From Paeniglutamicibacter sulfureus (GTDB lineage Bacteria; Actinomycetota; Actinomycetes; Actinomycetales; Micrococcaceae), in the NCBI RefSeq assembly GCF_030512175.1, contig NZ_JAULBL010000001.1, forward strand, positions 806,001-870,000: 64,000 bases of DNA. Direction: 5' to 3'. Of the stretch, positions 54,101 to 62,696 are shown piece by piece. Both the position numbers and the translations under genes were made by a program. The notes beneath the pieces are model-generated. The model was given only the letters and a program-made list of their open reading frames with translations. It was not told the DNA's origin and did not search any database. Every line of letters starts with the position of its first letter. Position 1 is the stretch's first letter.

Positions 54101-54466
54101 TACCTGGACGGGTCCACGCGCAAGCGTGCCGAGGTCATCGACTCGTTCAAGTCCGGGGTCGCCCCGGTGTTCCTGATCTCGCTGAAGGCGGGCGGCTTCG
54201 GGCTGAACCTCACCGAGGCCGACTACTGCTTCCTGCTGGACCCGTGGTGGAACCCAGCCGCCGAGTCGCAGGCCGTGGACCGGGCGCACCGCATCGGGCA
54301 GACCCGCAACGTGATGGTCTACCGGATGGTCGCCAAGAACACCATCGAGGAAAAGGTGGTGGCGCTGCAGGACTCCAAGCGCCAGCTCATCTCCTCGGTC
54401 ATGGACGAGGGCGCGGGCTTCGGCAAGGTGCTCAACGCGGACGACATCCGCGAGCTGCTGCGCTAA
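51134..54466 (+). CDS. SNF2-family helicase with N-terminal SWIM zinc finger
   Basis: A 1110-residue bacterial SNF2/HepA-type ATPase. A SWIM finger (CNCGDAPKCRHVA, about 79-91) is followed by a long middle region, then ATPase motifs DDMGLGKT near 662, SYTLLR, DEAQ near 775, ITGTPMENNLMELW near 805 and helicase C motifs near 965-1070 (LIFSQFTSFL, KAGGFGLNLTEAD, HRIGQTRNVMVYRMV). It probably remodels nucleic acid-protein complexes such as stalled RNA polymerase. AGGAGG abuts the ATG at 51134, so translation may start there without spacing or at the ATG seven codons on. Confidence 0.93.
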   Translation: MTESAFPMVDAREILRVVGGVSFTRGKVLATDAALSEFLWDPDQQNLSGTVSEDGEPACGVGITLAMKKGERVIDDATCNCGDAPKCRHVAAVLIYSNSMHLRAKDVVYRNTAVAVPAWQQSLQQLLAPAPAAAKSLGGPNSKHPVLQMGLQFELQDTTLSAHQQWAPGSGVGQLKVASRRWRLGVRPVVRSGSDRWARSNLRWNTISFKTFGLNLDVEQHRWFCQFVPLYRAKGELYFGEDNDWLYLDEYSSALLWELLAEARSLGVALVGTRTYTRILLASPAQVALGTRAAEDGLALAPSVSLGGHGFILDAHTAAGSIGSHGVYVANEDQSEIFLGQVPGGLSHSELAMLHHPETLNVPAAETEEFFSRVYPRLARKLRVTSPDASVELPPVLPPKLVAKIRYGSRETVDVDWVFDYNGMVVDAADRDTLVESALESAVLEILNRHPAFESSVLGPRHFQGLEVIDFVRRVLPELTEVQDLVLSEAGTRPEFHELTEAPELVITTVESDRRDWFDLGLLISIGERQIPFADILRALIQGHTKLLMPDRSYFSLADPLFDKLRALVSEAGGLRDMKDKEADISLTPYQFSMWEELEDLASRIEGPDAWVGALNSLVNLKTTEVADLPPTLNATLRPYQVEGFGWLATLWRNGLGGVLADDMGLGKTLQTLALILHAHQVWENPAAFEGISAQAGVRAPFLVVAPTSVVSNWKDEAARFAPSLRVVAITDTESRAAASLAQLAKDYDVVVTSYTLLRLDDDAYADIPWAGLILDEAQFVKNKATKAHHVARDMPARFKLAITGTPMENNLMELWSIFAIVSPGLFPSAVRFAENYQRPIERQGLAEPLVRLRRRIRPFMLRRTKDAVVTDLPPKQEQVLHVELGEEHRRVYDTHLQRERQKVLRLVDDMDKNRFTIFQSLTLLRMLSLDASLVDPEYAHVPSAKLDVLFEQLEDVLAEGHRALIFSQFTSFLKKAADRLDAAGVPYAYLDGSTRKRAEVIDSFKSGVAPVFLISLKAGGFGLNLTEADYCFLLDPWWNPAAESQAVDRAHRIGQTRNVMVYRMVAKNTIEEKVVALQDSKRQLISSVMDEGAGFGKVLNADDIRELLR

Positions 54467-54556
54467 TCCCTCCCCTTGTTTCGGGGCCACATGCCTGATC
54501 GAGGGGACGACGCCCGCCGGGCCTGCACCATGTTGCGCAGTGCAGGGCTTCCGGGC

Positions 54557-56731
54557 CTAGGAACGTTCCTGGGCGGCTTGCGGGACCCGCAGGCTGCCGT
54601 AGCGCTCCATCCGGTGCCAACGCAGGCGAACACCGGTGAACGCGGTGACCACCGACTGGATCACCACCAGGTACATCAGCTGCCGATAGACGAACTGCTG
54701 CAGCGGGAGCGTCCACAGGGCGTGCAGGGGCTCGCGGTCAAGCTTGAACGCATAGCCGGCCATGACCAGTTGGATCAGCAGGAAGAGGGTCCACACCACG
54801 GCGATCCGGAGCGGATCCAGGAAGACCAGCCCGTAGATGGCGAACACATCGACCACCGGCGCGAACAACGGAAGCAGCACCTGGAAGACCATCAGGTAGC
54901 CGATCCCCCGACGCCCGAGCTTGCCGGCAGGTCCCGACTGGGCCATGGCCCCGCGGTGCTTCCACATGGCCTGCAAGGTGCCGTAGCACCAGCGGTACCG
55001 CTGCTTCCACAGGGCGCCGAGGGTGGCAGGCGCCTCGGTCCAGGCCAGCGCCTCGTCCTCGTAGACGACGCGCCAGCCGTCGCGGGACAAGGCCATGGTG
55101 AGGTCGGTGTCCTCGGCCAGGGTGTCGTCGCTGACGCCGCCCACCCGGTCCAGTGCCTCGCGGCGGAACGCCCCGATCGCGCCGGGGACAGTGGGCATGC
55201 ATTCGGCGACGTCGAACAGGCGGCGGTCCAGGTCGAACCCGACGACGTATTCAATGTGCTGCCATGCGCCCAGGATGCCGCCGCGGTTGGCAATCTTGGT
55301 GTTGCCGGAGATGGCGCCCACCTTTGGATCGGCAAAACGCTGGAGCAGGAGGTGGACGGTGTCGGGCTCGAAGACGGTGTCGCCGTCGACCATCACCACC
55401 AGTTCGTGGTTGGCCGCCGCAATGCCGGCGTTCAAGGCGGACGGCTTTCCGCCGTTCTGCTTGCGGATGACCACCACTCCGGGCAGCCCGAGTGACTCGA
55501 CGATGTCGGCGGTGCCGTCGGTCGATCCGTCGTCAACGACGATGACCTCCACCGGGTGGTGCGAAGCGGCGATGGACCGCACTGCCGCTTCGATTCCGGC
55601 CGACTCGTTGTACGCGGGAACGATCACGCTGGCAGGTTCGAGGATCTCCTTGCGCATCGGCTGTTCGAACCACCCGCGGTCGCGCTCGGCCTCGCGGCCC
55701 AGCCGCTCGGCGCGTTTGTGCCGGGCGGCCACGACCATCACCAGAACGGCCCGCAACAGCGTCAACACCCCGGCCGCCACGAGCGCCCAGGAAATCGCCA
55801 CGACGACGGCCTCGGTGATCCTGATGCCCCACACAAAGGCATGGCCCGTGACGGTGTCGGCGGTGGATGCGGGCCGGCTGCTGTCCACGCCGATCGAGCC
55901 GCCGACCGTGGTGAAGCGATGGCCCTGGTCGGACGACCCTTCCAAGGCCGCATCAAGGGCGGCGAGGGTCTGGGACCTGTTTCCGCCGCCGTCGTGCATC
56001 AGGACGACTTCCCCGGCCGCTTCCAGCATGGTGAGCCGATCGGCGATCACCTCGGCGCCGGGGCGGACATTGTCGGCGCTGTCGTGGCTGCTCAGGACAG
56101 TGAGGTACCCGTCGTCCGCGGCGGTATCCATGAAGCTCCATTGGACCTGGGTGAGCGCCGCATTGTCGTAGCTGGCCGGCGGGCGCAAGAGGGTCGGGGA
56201 GTGCCCGGTGATCCCCGTGATGACTTTCTGTGCCCCGCGGATCTCAAGCTGGCGCCGCCAATCGGGCACCGCGGCTAGGTCGCTGTTCGTGAGCGTCTGG
56301 ATGCCGATCTCATGGCCCTCCGCAAACATGCGACGAATGAGCTCGGGGTGCCTGACGGCCGCGGAACCGGTCACGAAGAAGGTGGCATGGACACGGTGCT
56401 CGCGCAAGGTGTCAAGGATCCTCGGTGTCCACATCGGGTCCGGCCCGTTGTTGAACGTCAGGGCCACGGAGTCGGCGGACGGTGCGGTGGTGCGCACGCC
56501 CTCCCCCCGCGGATCCACAATGGGGCCACCCTCCAGGACGGCACCGGGGGTGTTTCCGGCGTTGGAGGCGCGCGCGGAACCGGGGGGAGCGTCACTGTCC
56601 ACCGGGTGGTTGATGTATCCCTGGATGGCCAAGGCCAGGCCCAGCGTCAGCATGACGGCCGACAGGAGAACCCAGTGCGCCCCGATCCCGTCGCTGCGTG
56701 CGGGGCGCCTGGAGCGGCGTCCCGAACTCAT
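54557..56731 (-). CDS. Degenerate NodB-like domain fused to family 2 glycosyltransferase
   Basis: A 724-residue membrane protein. An N-terminal transmembrane segment is followed by a NodB/polysaccharide-deacetylase-like domain (about 85-275), more membrane segments (about 300-330), a family 2 glycosyltransferase (VIVPAYNES, DDGSTDGT, DGDT, EDTDL, QRYRW) and C-terminal membrane helices. The deacetylase motifs are altered: TFDDGP reads TFNNGP near 92-97, and the His metal ligands of GNHTxTH read GIQTLTN, so it is probably not catalytic. The transferase motifs are intact, as in processive synthases of hyaluronan or chitin type. Start overlaps the upstream gene stop by 4 bp. Confidence 0.88.
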   Translation of the reverse strand: MSSGRRSRRPARSDGIGAHWVLLSAVMLTLGLALAIQGYINHPVDSDAPPGSARASNAGNTPGAVLEGGPIVDPRGEGVRTTAPSADSVALTFNNGPDPMWTPRILDTLREHRVHATFFVTGSAAVRHPELIRRMFAEGHEIGIQTLTNSDLAAVPDWRRQLEIRGAQKVITGITGHSPTLLRPPASYDNAALTQVQWSFMDTAADDGYLTVLSSHDSADNVRPGAEVIADRLTMLEAAGEVVLMHDGGGNRSQTLAALDAALEGSSDQGHRFTTVGGSIGVDSSRPASTADTVTGHAFVWGIRITEAVVVAISWALVAAGVLTLLRAVLVMVVAARHKRAERLGREAERDRGWFEQPMRKEILEPASVIVPAYNESAGIEAAVRSIAASHHPVEVIVVDDGSTDGTADIVESLGLPGVVVIRKQNGGKPSALNAGIAAANHELVVMVDGDTVFEPDTVHLLLQRFADPKVGAISGNTKIANRGGILGAWQHIEYVVGFDLDRRLFDVAECMPTVPGAIGAFRREALDRVGGVSDDTLAEDTDLTMALSRDGWRVVYEDEALAWTEAPATLGALWKQRYRWCYGTLQAMWKHRGAMAQSGPAGKLGRRGIGYLMVFQVLLPLFAPVVDVFAIYGLVFLDPLRIAVVWTLFLLIQLVMAGYAFKLDREPLHALWTLPLQQFVYRQLMYLVVIQSVVTAFTGVRLRWHRMERYGSLRVPQAAQERS

Positions 56732-57288
56732 GGCCGGGCCTCGCGTGTCGGCTTGGCGGTGGCCCGGCTCGGCTTGGTGTCACTTCGACCCGGGGCTGCT
56801 GCGCTCTTTCCGGGGGCGCTCTGCGCGACGGCGGTGCTTGGGGCAGGATCCGTCGGTTCGGCACTCGTCTGCGCTTCCGTACCTTCGGGATCGGCGCTTT
56901 CGGTTCGCTGTGCGGAGGCCGAGGTCTCTGCTGCGCTGCCCGGCGCGGATGTTCTCTGCTGTGGTGCGGCGGGACCCGGCGTTTTCCGAGCGGTGGATGC
57001 CTCTCGGGGCAGCGGTGCCGGCGATGGATTCGTGGAGGGTTGCTCCCGCAGCGCCACCGTTTCCGCTCCCGCGCCTGCTTCGGCCCGCGGAGGCAGTGGC
57101 GGAGCCGCAACCGTGGAACCTCCCAGCAAGGCGAACAGCATCACCAGGGCGTACATCGACATGAATCCCACGGTGATGACTCCGACCGTCAAGACCTGCT
57201 GTCGGCGTCTGCCCGACGGGTCGACAAAAATGGGTTCATGCGTTGCGGCGGACGGTGCTTGGGCATGGGGTTTAGTCAAGTCAGGCAT
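56728..57288 (-). CDS. Single-pass membrane protein with long Pro/Ala/Ser-rich outer tail
   Basis: A 186-residue protein of unknown function. One membrane helix (QVLTVGVITVGFMSMYALVM, about 31-50) is followed by a ~130-residue low-complexity Ala/Pro/Thr tail that should lie outside the membrane. The stop overlaps the start of the glycosyltransferase by 4 bp, so it may assist polysaccharide export or attach to the cell wall. The 178-bp gap upstream shows nothing I can name. Confidence 0.7.
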   Translation of the reverse strand: MPDLTKPHAQAPSAATHEPIFVDPSGRRRQQVLTVGVITVGFMSMYALVMLFALLGGSTVAAPPLPPRAEAGAGAETVALREQPSTNPSPAPLPREASTARKTPGPAAPQQRTSAPGSAAETSASAQRTESADPEGTEAQTSAEPTDPAPSTAVAQSAPGKSAAAPGRSDTKPSRATAKPTREARP

Positions 57289-57466
57289 CGGGATTTACTG
57301 TAGTACACGGCCCCAAAGGTCACAAAAGCATCACGATTGCAAGAAACGGTGCCCAAGGACACATGTTTGACCTGCGATTATGTCCTCCAAGCGCACCGGA
57401 GCCCGGCGGTGCAGCGGGGCCGCGGGCCACCGGGCAAGGTACTGGATTCGAGCCGGAGCCGTGTCC

Positions 57467-58510
57467 CTAGCCCAGGCGAATCATGACCTTGGAGGAACCC
57501 GAGGAGCGGTCGGCGGCGAGGTCGAATCCGGCCAGTGCCTCGGCGAGCAGGACCTCGTGCGTCATCAACGGTGAGACGTCCACGCCGGAGGCCATGAGGT
57601 CGAGCGCCTCGGAGATCTCATCGACAAAGCGGTAGGAACCGCGGTAGTCGATCTCGCGAGTCACGATGTTCCCCAGCGCCGCGGAGATTTCCCCGCCAGG
57701 CAGGTTTCCGACCTGCACCATGACCCCGCCGCGGCGCACCGCGGCGATCACGCCGCCCAGCGCCCGAGGGGCGCCGGAGGCCTCGATGGCCACATCCACG
57801 TCCTGCGGCAGGACTCCGCCTGACGCGGGGTTCACGCACTGATCCGCTCCCATCCGCGCGGCAATGTCCAGGGCAGCATCCGAGAGGTCCGCGGCAATGA
57901 CCGTGGCGGCCCCGGCCGCCTTGGCCGCCGCAACCGCCAGCGCGCCGATCGGTCCGGCGCCGTTGACCAGCACCGTCTTTCCCGCCACGTCTCCGGCGCG
58001 GGCCACCGCATGCAGCGCCACGGCGAAGGGCTCGGCCAGTGCCGCTTCCTTGAGCGAGACGCCCTCGGGCACGACGCGCAGCTGCTCGGGGCGCACCGCG
58101 CGGAGGCGGCTGAAGCCGCCCTGCTCGTGCGGTTCGAATGCCGCCGAGCCGAAGTAGCGCACCTCGGGCCACAGGTTGGTGCGGTCCGCGGTGTCGGCGG
58201 GCACCTGGTGCTCGCCAACCAGGGTTGCGGGGTGCATCGTCACGTTGCTGCCGATGCCGATCCCGCGCGCCGCCAGCGCCGCAGCGGCGTCGGGACCGAT
58301 TTCGGCGACCGTTCCGGAGACCTCGTGACCCAGGACCAGCGGGGCCGAGAGCACCGCGGTGCCCGAGGCGCCGGACTTCCAATAGGCGATGTCCGACCCA
58401 CAGATCCCGCCCCATTCCATGGCCACCAGGACCTGCTCGGCGCCGCAGACGGGATCCGCGATGTCCTCGACCCGCAGGTCGTCCTTGCCGTGCACAACAA
58501 CTGCCTGCAT
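57467..58510 (-). CDS. Zinc-type alcohol dehydrogenase, L-idonate 5-dehydrogenase-like
   Basis: A 347-residue medium-chain dehydrogenase. GGICGSDIAYW and GHEVSGTVAEIG mark the catalytic zinc site, VNGAGPIGALAVAAAKAAGA the NAD(P) fold. The four-Cys structural zinc lobe is absent. The pattern is like L-idonate 5-dehydrogenases. The ATG at 58510 has AAGGAG 9-10 nt upstream; longer frame rejected. It lies 37 bp after an Nramp-related transporter on the same strand, so the two likely import and oxidise one substrate, perhaps a sugar acid. Confidence 0.8.
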   Translation of the reverse strand: MQAVVVHGKDDLRVEDIADPVCGAEQVLVAMEWGGICGSDIAYWKSGASGTAVLSAPLVLGHEVSGTVAEIGPDAAAALAARGIGIGSNVTMHPATLVGEHQVPADTADRTNLWPEVRYFGSAAFEPHEQGGFSRLRAVRPEQLRVVPEGVSLKEAALAEPFAVALHAVARAGDVAGKTVLVNGAGPIGALAVAAAKAAGAATVIAADLSDAALDIAARMGADQCVNPASGGVLPQDVDVAIEASGAPRALGGVIAAVRRGGVMVQVGNLPGGEISAALGNIVTREIDYRGSYRFVDEISEALDLMASGVDVSPLMTHEVLLAEALAGFDLAADRSSGSSKVMIRLG

Positions 58511-58547
58511 GTGAGAGGTACTCCTTGATACTGCGCCGTGAGGCGGA

Positions 58548-59954
58548 TTAGAACATGTTGACAAGACCCATGACGCCGACGAAGAACACGGCGACTGCGG
58601 AGAGGACCAGCATGGCCGTGAAGGCCTTGCCGTCCTTGACACGCGGGTCTGTCTGCTTATGCGAGAGGTAGATGGTTGCCGCGGCGACACCCATCAGGAA
58701 GATGGCGTTGAGGATGCCGGCCAGGACAATCAGGGCCAGCGGAGAGGAGACGACGGTGCCAAACAAGCCCCAGACGATGGGGAGCACGATCATGATGACG
58801 CGCATCCAGCGGTCGCGCTGTTTGCGGTTGTTCCAGTCGAAGGCCCCGAACACAGCGAGGGTGTTGCCGACCTGGCGGCCGAGCGACGGAACGTTGGCGA
58901 TGATGGTCTTGAACAGCGCGATGCCGGCACCGACCAGGAACACCACGGCACCCCATTGGCCGACGTTGGTGGAGAAGATGGAGGAGATCGTTGTCATGAC
59001 CTCGTCGCCCTTGGGCTCCAGGCCCTGCGGGTGCAGCACCGCGGCACCGAGCATGTAGAGGGCGGCGGTGGATACGGTGTAGACGACCCAGGAGACCCAG
59101 GCATCGAGCTTCATCACGGAGATCCAGCCGCGGGCCCGCTTGACCCAGGCTTCGGAGCCGTCGTTGGGGCCGGTCCAGGAGGCGTAGCCCTTTTCCACAC
59201 ACCAGTAGGTGTAGGCGGTGATCTCGCCGGCACCCACACCGGTGAGGCCGAACATGGACAGGGCCACGCCGATGGAGCCCAGCGCGATCTGGAAGCGCAT
59301 GCCGTCGGCCAAGTCGCCGACGTTCCAGCTGAATTCGGTGCCTTGGATGGCGAAGACCATCACGACGGCGAAGATCGTCACCAGGAAGACCAGCACCGTG
59401 GAGATGCCCTCGACCACGACGTACTTGTTGCCCAGGTGGATCGCGATGGCGATCACCACCAGGATGGCCACCCAGGTGCCGATGGACAGGAACGAGTACG
59501 GGTCCGGCCCGATGGGCAGCAGCGAGGAGAACGCGAAGGCCGAGGCGGTGATGACACCGGCCTGGCTGGTCAGGAACTGCACGAACATCAGCAGGATGAG
59601 CCAGGCCATCCAGCCGCGCTTGCCGATCCGCGGCGGGACCTCGTCATAGCCGGTGACGGCGACCTTGCCGGTGGAAATGGACCAGCGGCCCAACTCGATC
59701 TGCACCCATACCTTGATGAAGGTGGAAGCCAGCACCAGCCAGAGCAGCATGAAACCTGCCTTGGCACCGAGCGTGGTGGCGGTGAGCAGCTCGCCGGAAC
59801 CGACGACGGCGGCCGATGTGATCATGCCCGGGCCAAGGAACTTGAACCTGTCCCGCCAGCGGGTGGGCGGGTCCATGATGGACCGGGGATCCAACGCGTA
59901 CGGGTCGACCGTTTCGTCGCCCAGCGGGCGCGACTCGGGGGTGGTGATAGACAT
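58548..59954 (-). CDS. Nramp-related membrane transporter lacking the metal-site motifs
   Basis: A 468-residue protein with about eleven membrane helices, opening FKFLGPGMITSAAVVGSGE. It has the Nramp (SLC11) fold pattern, but the TM1 metal-binding DPGN is replaced by GSGE and the TM6 MPH region reads GVGAGEIT. Divalent-metal transport is therefore doubtful. It is cotranscribed with an idonate-type dehydrogenase, which points to an organic substrate. The ATG at 59954 is preceded by AAAGGAG. Confidence 0.75.
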   Translation of the reverse strand: MSITTPESRPLGDETVDPYALDPRSIMDPPTRWRDRFKFLGPGMITSAAVVGSGELLTATTLGAKAGFMLLWLVLASTFIKVWVQIELGRWSISTGKVAVTGYDEVPPRIGKRGWMAWLILLMFVQFLTSQAGVITASAFAFSSLLPIGPDPYSFLSIGTWVAILVVIAIAIHLGNKYVVVEGISTVLVFLVTIFAVVMVFAIQGTEFSWNVGDLADGMRFQIALGSIGVALSMFGLTGVGAGEITAYTYWCVEKGYASWTGPNDGSEAWVKRARGWISVMKLDAWVSWVVYTVSTAALYMLGAAVLHPQGLEPKGDEVMTTISSIFSTNVGQWGAVVFLVGAGIALFKTIIANVPSLGRQVGNTLAVFGAFDWNNRKQRDRWMRVIMIVLPIVWGLFGTVVSSPLALIVLAGILNAIFLMGVAAATIYLSHKQTDPRVKDGKAFTAMLVLSAVAVFFVGVMGLVNMF

Positions 59955-60129
59955 ACCGCTCCTTTGAGGTGTGCAACCGGCCTTGAAAGGCCGAAATCAT
60001 CGGGGGTTCCCCCGCGGCCTCCTGTGCCAGCCGGGTATTGACCTCAATTGACGATCGCCGAGAGAACCAATAAGTATGATATTAGCCACGCACCTCGGAA
60101 ACAAATCTACGTCCGCTGCGGCCTCCAGA

Positions 60130-61185
60130 TTACGGAATGAGCATCACCTTGATGGCCCGACGCTCATCCATTGCCCTGTACGCCTCCGGAGCCTGCTCGA
60201 GATCCATGACCGAGTCGAAGACCAGGCCCGGGTTGATGCTCCCTTCCAGCACGTCGACGAGCAGTTCGGGAAGATAGGCGCGGGTACTGGCGGCCCCGCC
60301 AGCCACTGAGATGTTCTTGGAGAACAGCACTGACATCGGCAGCGGGTCATCCCCGTGCGGGACGCCCACGAAGCCCAGGGCACCGCCGGGCCGGGTGCAG
60401 CGCAACGCCTGGTCCATGGATTCGGCGGTGCCGACGCATTCGAGCACGGAGTCCGCCAGCACACCCCCGAGCAGCTCGCGCACCTTCGCCGCCGCCTCGG
60501 CGCCGCGCTCGGCGACAATGTCGGTGGCCCCGAACGCCCTGGCCAGTGCCGCGCGGTCGGAGTGCCGGGACATGGCGATGATGCGCGTGGCGCCCAGTCG
60601 CTTGGACGCGAGCACCCCGCACAAACCCACGGCCCCGTCACCGACCACCACCACGCTCCGGCCGGGTTCGACACGGGCCCCGAGGGCTGCGTGGTGGCCG
60701 GTGCCCATGACGTCCGAGAGCGCCAACAGCGACTTGGACAGCGCCTGGTCGGGCTCCGTGACCCCGGGGACCGCGACGAGCGTGCCCTCGGCATTGGGCA
60801 CCCGCACCATCTCGCCTTGCCCGCCGTCCACGGGCAGCCCGTGCTCGTCCACCCCGCCCCAATGGGCCCGGTGTTCGCAAGCGACCTGGACGCCGTGGCG
60901 GCACGGAGGGCAGGCGCCGCAGCTATTGGCCCAGGGCGCCACCACGAAGTCGCCCACGGTCAGGGTTGAAACCCCGTCGCCGACCGCCTCGATACGGCCG
61001 ATGAACTCGTGGCCGATGCGCCGGGGCCTGGGCGTTTGGCTGACCCCGCGATAGGGCCAGAGGTCCGAGCCGCAGACGCACGAGGCGGTGACGCGCACGA
61101 TGGCGTCGGTGTCGGCGAGCAATGTCGGCTCGGGGCAGTTTTCGACGCGGATGTCCCGCGGTCCGTGGATCAGGGTGGCGCGCAT
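60130..61185 (-). CDS. Zinc-dependent alcohol dehydrogenase family protein
   Basis: A 351-residue medium-chain dehydrogenase: CVCGSDLWPYRG and GHEFIGRIEAVG for catalytic zinc, the structural-zinc Cys cluster CGACPPCRHGVQVAC, and VVVVGDGAVGLCGVLASK for NAD(P). The ATG at 61185 has GGAGG 5 nt upstream. It is divergent from agmatine deiminase with a palindromic site between. The substrate is not predictable; the glutathione-independent formaldehyde- or butanediol-type dehydrogenases are possible relatives. Confidence 0.82.
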   Translation of the reverse strand: MRATLIHGPRDIRVENCPEPTLLADTDAIVRVTASCVCGSDLWPYRGVSQTPRPRRIGHEFIGRIEAVGDGVSTLTVGDFVVAPWANSCGACPPCRHGVQVACEHRAHWGGVDEHGLPVDGGQGEMVRVPNAEGTLVAVPGVTEPDQALSKSLLALSDVMGTGHHAALGARVEPGRSVVVVGDGAVGLCGVLASKRLGATRIIAMSRHSDRAALARAFGATDIVAERGAEAAAKVRELLGGVLADSVLECVGTAESMDQALRCTRPGGALGFVGVPHGDDPLPMSVLFSKNISVAGGAASTRAYLPELLVDVLEGSINPGLVFDSVMDLEQAPEAYRAMDERRAIKVMLIP

Positions 61186-61319
61186 GTGTTCCTCCGCAAA
61201 GTGGTGGGCCGGCAATGGTTCCACCCTATGCCCAGCCTGCTGCCGCTACTCGGATACCAGCGCTGGCTTCCCGCGGAGAGGCGCACACCCCTTGCGCACG
61301 CTCCGGTCAACCAGCATAA

Positions 61320-61340
61320 TAAATGAACGATATTCATTTA
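61320..61340. promoter_or_regulatory. Palindrome TAAATGAA-CGATA-TTCATTTA
   Basis: Perfect 8-bp arms with a 5-bp centre in the 229-bp divergent region between the dehydrogenase at 60130 and agmatine deiminase at 61415, 75 bp from the latter. AT-rich palindromes of this size are typical TetR-family sites; no TetR gene is in the window. Confidence 0.5.
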
Positions 61341-61414
61341 GCGTAATGGCCATCCCATGCACCTTGTCCGGCGCCGGCGTATCGCGCACCACCTACCAAG
61401 CAGGAGCACACACC

Positions 61415-62443
61415 ATGAGTTGGTCAATGCCCGCCGAGACCTCGGCCCAGAAGCGCGTCTGGATGGCCTTCCCCCACGAGGGATACACGCTGGGCGTCAC
61501 CGGGGCCGAGGCCCACGCGGCTCGCTCGACCTGGGCCAACGTCGCCCACGCGGTGGCCGGGTTCGCCCCGGTCGTCATGGTGGTGGACCCCGCCGACGTG
61601 GAAATTGCCGCACGCTATCTCGATGAGCGCATCGAGGTCCGCACGGCCGAGCTCAACGACGCCTGGATGCGCGACATCGGGCCGACCTTCGTTACCGACG
61701 AGCACGGCGGGCTCGCCGCGGTGGACTGGGTGTTCAACGGCTGGGGCGCCCAGGACTGGGCTGCCTGGGACAAGGACGAGAAGATCGGTGCCATCGTGGC
61801 CGAGTGGGCCGGCGCGCCCCGCATCGCCTCGACCCTGGTCAACGAGGGCGGCGGCATCCACGTCGACGGGCAGGGCACGGTGCTGGCCACCGAGACCGTG
61901 CAGCTGGATCCCGGGCGCAACCCCGGCATCACCAAGGCCGAGGTCGAGGAGGAGTTCGCGCGCACCCTGGGCGCCACCAAGGTACATTGGCTCCCGCGCG
62001 GGCTGACCCGCGACAGCGAGGAATTCGGCACCCGCGGACATGTGGACATCGTGGCGACCATCCCCTCCCCCGGCACCGTGCTGGTTCACATGCAGGAGGA
62101 CCCCGAGCACCCGGACTATGCGGCCAGCCGGGAAATCGCCGCGTCCTTCCGCGGCGCCACCGACGCCAGGGGCCGCGAATTCACCGTCATCGAGGTCCCT
62201 GCCCCTGCGACGCTGCGCGACACCGAGGGGTTCGTGGACTACAGCTACATCAACCACCTGGTCGTCAACGACGGGGTGGTGGCCTGCACCTTCAACGATC
62301 CCAACGACGAAAAGGCCCTTGCCGTCCTTTCCGACGCCTACCCGGGGCGCAAGGTCGTGGGCGTGGATGCCCGTGAGCTATTCGCCCGCGGCGGCGGCAT
62401 CCACTGCATCACCCAGCAGGAGCCGATGCCGACGGCGAAATGA
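61415..62443 (+). CDS. aguA: Agmatine deiminase
   Basis: A 342-residue agmatine deiminase family protein, which turns agmatine into N-carbamoylputrescine. WSMPAETSAQKRVWMAFPH, NDAWMRDIGPTFV, the NEGGGIHVDG segment, and the C-terminal ARGGGIHCITQQ with nucleophilic Cys are diagnostic. CAGGAG precedes the ATG at 61415. No carbamoylputrescine amidase lies next to it here. Confidence 0.92.
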   Translation: MSWSMPAETSAQKRVWMAFPHEGYTLGVTGAEAHAARSTWANVAHAVAGFAPVVMVVDPADVEIAARYLDERIEVRTAELNDAWMRDIGPTFVTDEHGGLAAVDWVFNGWGAQDWAAWDKDEKIGAIVAEWAGAPRIASTLVNEGGGIHVDGQGTVLATETVQLDPGRNPGITKAEVEEEFARTLGATKVHWLPRGLTRDSEEFGTRGHVDIVATIPSPGTVLVHMQEDPEHPDYAASREIAASFRGATDARGREFTVIEVPAPATLRDTEGFVDYSYINHLVVNDGVVACTFNDPNDEKALAVLSDAYPGRKVVGVDARELFARGGGIHCITQQEPMPTAK

Positions 62444-62696
62444 ACCCCTCTCGGGATGGCAAGGTCACTCGCCGTCACAGATGACCGTTTGTTGCTCCCC
62501 GCACGTCCGCGCTGGCAAAACGTCCCCGCTTCGCCGTAGGGTTGGATCAGCTTCACGAGTTCTGGTTGCCGCATAGGCATAGCTCCGACTAAAACAGACG
62601 CCAACCCCATAGTTGCACGGTGGGTGGTTCGGATGACGAAGCGGCCCTGTCGCGCATCCCGCACGAAAGGGCAAGGACAACGAACCCCAAGGACGT

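Noticed and set aside
51041-54490. A 1149-codon open frame antisense to the SNF2 gene.
   Set aside because: It mirrors the SNF2 gene in a high-GC sequence where stops are rare on the antisense strand; its product is His/Gln/Gly-rich without motifs.
62444-62696. Short minus-strand frames and possible gene remnants before the small protein at 62697.
   Set aside because: No motif, no ribosome site and no similarity I could recognise; treated as non-coding.
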